DNA of 7,913 nucleotides from Chloroflexota bacterium. Its GTDB lineage: Bacteria > Chloroflexota > Dehalococcoidia > DSTF01 > JACRBR01. The stretch lies in assembly GCA_025355835.1 (NCBI GenBank), contig JANXYW010000184.1, positions 1-7,913 on the forward strand, in the 5' to 3' direction. A program made the translations under genes and the position numbers. Every line of letters starts with the position of its first letter. Position 1 is the stretch's first letter. Shown here piece by piece: positions 6,398 to 7,913 of the stretch. Below the pieces are notes generated by a model that was not told the DNA's origin, ran no database searches, and worked only from the letters and a program-made list of their open reading frames with translations.

Positions 6398-7252
6398 GAG
6401 ATCAGTCTTCGGCTTCGCGCCCGCCGATCCCGTTTCCCGTATCTCGGTTCCCGCTTCCAACCTGCGCGTTTCCCGCATCTCGTTTCCCACTCCCAACGCC
6501 ACACGCAGCGCAGCGAACGCGCCTTCGTCGCCACTGCAAAGGTACAGCACCACACCACCCTCCGCGCGCGCGTTCCGCAGGCGCCGATCCGACAGAACGC
6601 GTTTCACCTGACGCGCCACTGCCTCGGACGGCTCGATCACCGCAATGGCGTCACCTGCCTCGTGTTCGATCGCCTCGCGCAGGAAGGCGTAATGCGTGCA
6701 TCCCAGCACCAGCACGTCCGCCGCGGAATCGCGCACCGGCCCGACGTAGCGGCGCACGAGATCGCGGGTGGCATCGCTATCGGTATCGCCGGCTTCGACT
6801 CGCTCGGCCAGGCCAGGCGCCTCGATCGTCCGCACGGTCACTTCAGCGCCATAGCGGTCGATGAGCGCCGCCAGCTTCTCGCCGTGCGCGGTGCCCGGCG
6901 TGACGAGCAGCGCCACCTTGCCCGAGACGGTCCGCTCGGCCGCCGGCTTCAGTGCCGGCTCCATACCCACGAATGGCACATCGAACGTCGCACGCAGATG
7001 CGCGATAGCCGCGCTCGTCGCCGTGTTGCACGCGACGACGATAAGCTTCACGCCGCGATCGAGCAGCTCGCGCGTGATCGCTTCAGCGCGCGCGCGGATC
7101 TCGTCCGCGCGGCGCGGCCCGTACGGAAAGTACGCCGAATCGGCGAAGTACACGACGTCCTCGCCCGGCAACAGCCGCCGCACCTCGGCGAGCACAGCCA
7201 GCCCGCCAGCGCCAGAGTCGAACATGCCAATTGGAGCGTTCGCGTCAGTCAT
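6392..7252 (-). CDS. murI: Glutamate racemase with a repeat-derived C-terminal tail
   Basis: This enzyme interconverts L- and D-glutamate to supply D-glutamate for peptidoglycan. The 286-aa protein shows IGMFDSGAGGLAVL (residues 8-21), YFADSAYFPYG (35-45), ACNTATS with catalytic Cys74-75 region (Cys75; 74-80), GMEPALKPA (96-104), TPGTAHG (118-124) and GCTHY with the second catalytic Cys185 (184-188). The family normally ends soon after the SGDEGAFAALRVALG segment (240-254). Here residues 255-286 are a low-complexity tail containing two 12-residue repeats, and the stop TAG lies within the inverted end of the 90-bp element. The ATG at 7252 has no ribosome binding site; a promoter lies so close that the mRNA may be leaderless. 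It follows the PIN gene by 57 bp. Confidence 0.95.
   Translation of the reverse strand: MTDANAPIGMFDSGAGGLAVLAEVRRLLPGEDVVYFADSAYFPYGPRRADEIRARAEAITRELLDRGVKLIVVACNTATSAAIAHLRATFDVPFVGMEPALKPAAERTVSGKVALLVTPGTAHGEKLAALIDRYGAEVTVRTIEAPGLAERVEAGDTDSDATRDLVRRYVGPVRDSAADVLVLGCTHYAFLREAIEHEAGDAIAVIEPSEAVARQVKRVLSDRRLRNARAEGGVVLYLCSGDEGAFAALRVALGVGNEMRETRRLEAGTEIRETGSAGAKPKTDLV
6432..6503. repeat. Two 36-bp tandem repeats inside the murI 3' end
   Basis: Copy 1 (6432-6467) and copy 2 (6468-6503) match at about 26 of the first 30 bases, each beginning GTTTCCCG(T/C)ATCTCG. Being 36 bp long they stay in frame and encode the 12-residue repeat seen as xEMRET...EAG and TEIRET...SAG in the murI tail. GTTTCCCG-type repeats of this sort are scattered non-coding repeats in many genomes (from memory), so this is probably an insertion captured as coding sequence. 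Confidence 0.65.
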
Positions 7253-7261
7253 TGTCTGTAG

Positions 7262-7270
7262 ATCGTATCA
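7262..7270 (-). promoter_or_regulatory. Extended -10 promoter candidate for murI
   Basis: The minus strand reads TGATACGAT, i.e. an extended -10 TGn followed by TACGAT (4 of 6 matches to TATAAT). Only 9 nt separate it from the murI ATG, so transcription would start about 2-3 nt before the start codon. The -35 position shows no good hexamer, as is tolerated by extended -10 promoters. No ribosome binding site is present in this gap, which fits a leaderless mRNA. Confidence 0.35.
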
Positions 7271-7309
7271 GGTGCTGCGCGTAGCACTCGCATCGCTCGA
7301 AATCGCTGC

Positions 7310-7717
7310 CTACAGCAGGATCGCGAACCCTTCCTGCTCGAAGTGATGATCGTGGCTCAGCACCTCAGCGATACCAAGATCCGCGCAGACGACCATGGAC
7401 ATGCAGTCGGTGAGGCTGTAGCCCTTGTCCAGGCGACGGCGGTACAGGTCGAAGGCGCGATCGAAATGAGCCGGGACTTGGCGTATTAGCGTCCATGTCG
7501 GATCGATGATGAGGTCGTCGATCAAGCCGACGGCTTGGCGCCGAATATGCGGCCCACGTTCGGCGGCATAGGCTAGCACCTCCACCAGCACAGCGTCGAT
7601 CGTGGCAAATGAATGCTCACCTGGAGTTCCGGCGATTTCCATGGCGCGAGGGTGCAGGTCGTCGTTAGGAAAGAGGAGTGCGATGAGATAGACGGCGTCG
7701 GCGAACAACGACGGCAA
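7310..7717 (-). CDS. PIN-domain protein, probable VapC-type ribonuclease toxin
   Basis: This 135-aa protein has the length and motif order of VapC-like PIN-domain RNases. The four acidic positions are visible: Asp7 in FADAVYLIALL (5-15), Glu46 in DAVLVEVLAY (41-50), Asp104 in KGYSLTDCMSM (98-108) and Asp123 in LSHDHHFEQEGF (120-131). These would hold the metal ions of the active site, so it looks intact. The start is TTG 7717-7715, which directly follows the TAG of the upstream small gene; a TTG three codons further in is an alternative. Adjacency implies translational coupling with the likely antitoxin. Such toxins cleave tRNA or rRNA in studied cases; the target here is unknown. Confidence 0.85.
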   Translation of the reverse strand: MPSLFADAVYLIALLFPNDDLHPRAMEIAGTPGEHSFATIDAVLVEVLAYAAERGPHIRRQAVGLIDDLIIDPTWTLIRQVPAHFDRAFDLYRRRLDKGYSLTDCMSMVVCADLGIAEVLSHDHHFEQEGFAILL

Positions 7718-7909
7718 CTAGTCCGGATCCTGCTTCGGTGAACCGTATAAGTAGTGATGAAGGTTACGCGCGCCATCTGTCGGCACGTTCGCGAGTTCCT
7801 CAGGCGGAATGCGCCTGCCACGTTCGGCAATCTTCTCCCAAAATGGCTTCTGCGCTGGCTTTCGGCGCGCCGTGACGCGCTTCGGTCCAGTGGGCTTTCG
7901 TATTACCAT
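7718..7909 (-). CDS. Putative antitoxin partner of the PIN toxin (63 aa)
   Basis: The gene lies directly upstream of the PIN toxin with no gap between stop and start, the standard antitoxin-toxin order. The N-terminus is strongly basic (MVIRKPTGPKRVTARRKPAQK). The rest, FWEKIAERGRRIPPEELANVPTDGARNLHHYLYGSPKQ, resembles a recurrent short family encoded beside PIN proteins, with the pattern IPPEE...LPxD...HYLYG; I know it only as 'hypothetical' in annotations. It has no recognisable AbrB, RHH or Phd/YefM DNA-binding fold. The ATG at 7909 has just four bases of upstream sequence in the window, so the ribosome binding site and any longer start cannot be judged. Confidence 0.7.
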   Translation of the reverse strand: MVIRKPTGPKRVTARRKPAQKPFWEKIAERGRRIPPEELANVPTDGARNLHHYLYGSPKQDPD

Positions 7910-7913
7910 AGCG

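Noticed and set aside
7272..7287. GTGCT/AGCAC inverted repeat between the PIN gene and murI as a terminator
   Set aside because: The stem is only 5 bp and no T run follows on the minus strand.

Overview
This is a GC-rich bacterial chromosome segment. Every protein gene I can support reads from the minus strand. A short DUF951 zinc-ribbon protein (a family seen mainly in Firmicutes and Chloroflexota), a subfamily-2 orotidine decarboxylase and a DUF151 'bifunctional nuclease', in such GC-rich DNA, point most plausibly to a Chloroflexota lineage such as Dehalococcoidia or Thermomicrobia. That assignment is inference; no rRNA or tRNA gene is present to anchor it.

In order of transcription (right to left): a likely toxin-antitoxin pair, made of a short antitoxin-like protein (7718-7909) followed directly by a VapC-type PIN-domain protein (7310-7717); glutamate racemase murI (6392-7252); a 90-bp element with inverted ends (6308-6397) that supplies the murI stop codon; orotidine-5'-phosphate decarboxylase pyrF (5435-6265); a roughly 600-bp array of four hairpin-rich repeats of 147 or 168 bp (4770-5365); a tightly coupled three-gene unit of DUF951 protein and two adjacent paralogous MFS exporters (4751 to 1798); a DUF151 nuclease-family gene with its own recognisable promoter (1183-1713); two small hypothetical genes with good ribosome binding sites (693-917 and 412-657, the second rich in cysteine); and the first 36 codons of an exported protein that runs off the left edge (1-110).

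The genes are mostly housekeeping (cell wall D-glutamate, pyrimidine synthesis) or transport, and I see no new defence or biosynthetic system. The more unusual content is between the genes. Two different repeat families each carry a GTAG tetranucleotide directly 5' of a hairpin, which is the layout of REP/REPIN elements moved by REP-associated tyrosine transposases. One sits exactly at the end of murI and appears to have remodelled its C-terminus. The other forms the tandem array upstream of the DUF951-MFS-MFS operon and keeps false long reading frames open there. No transposase gene lies in the window.
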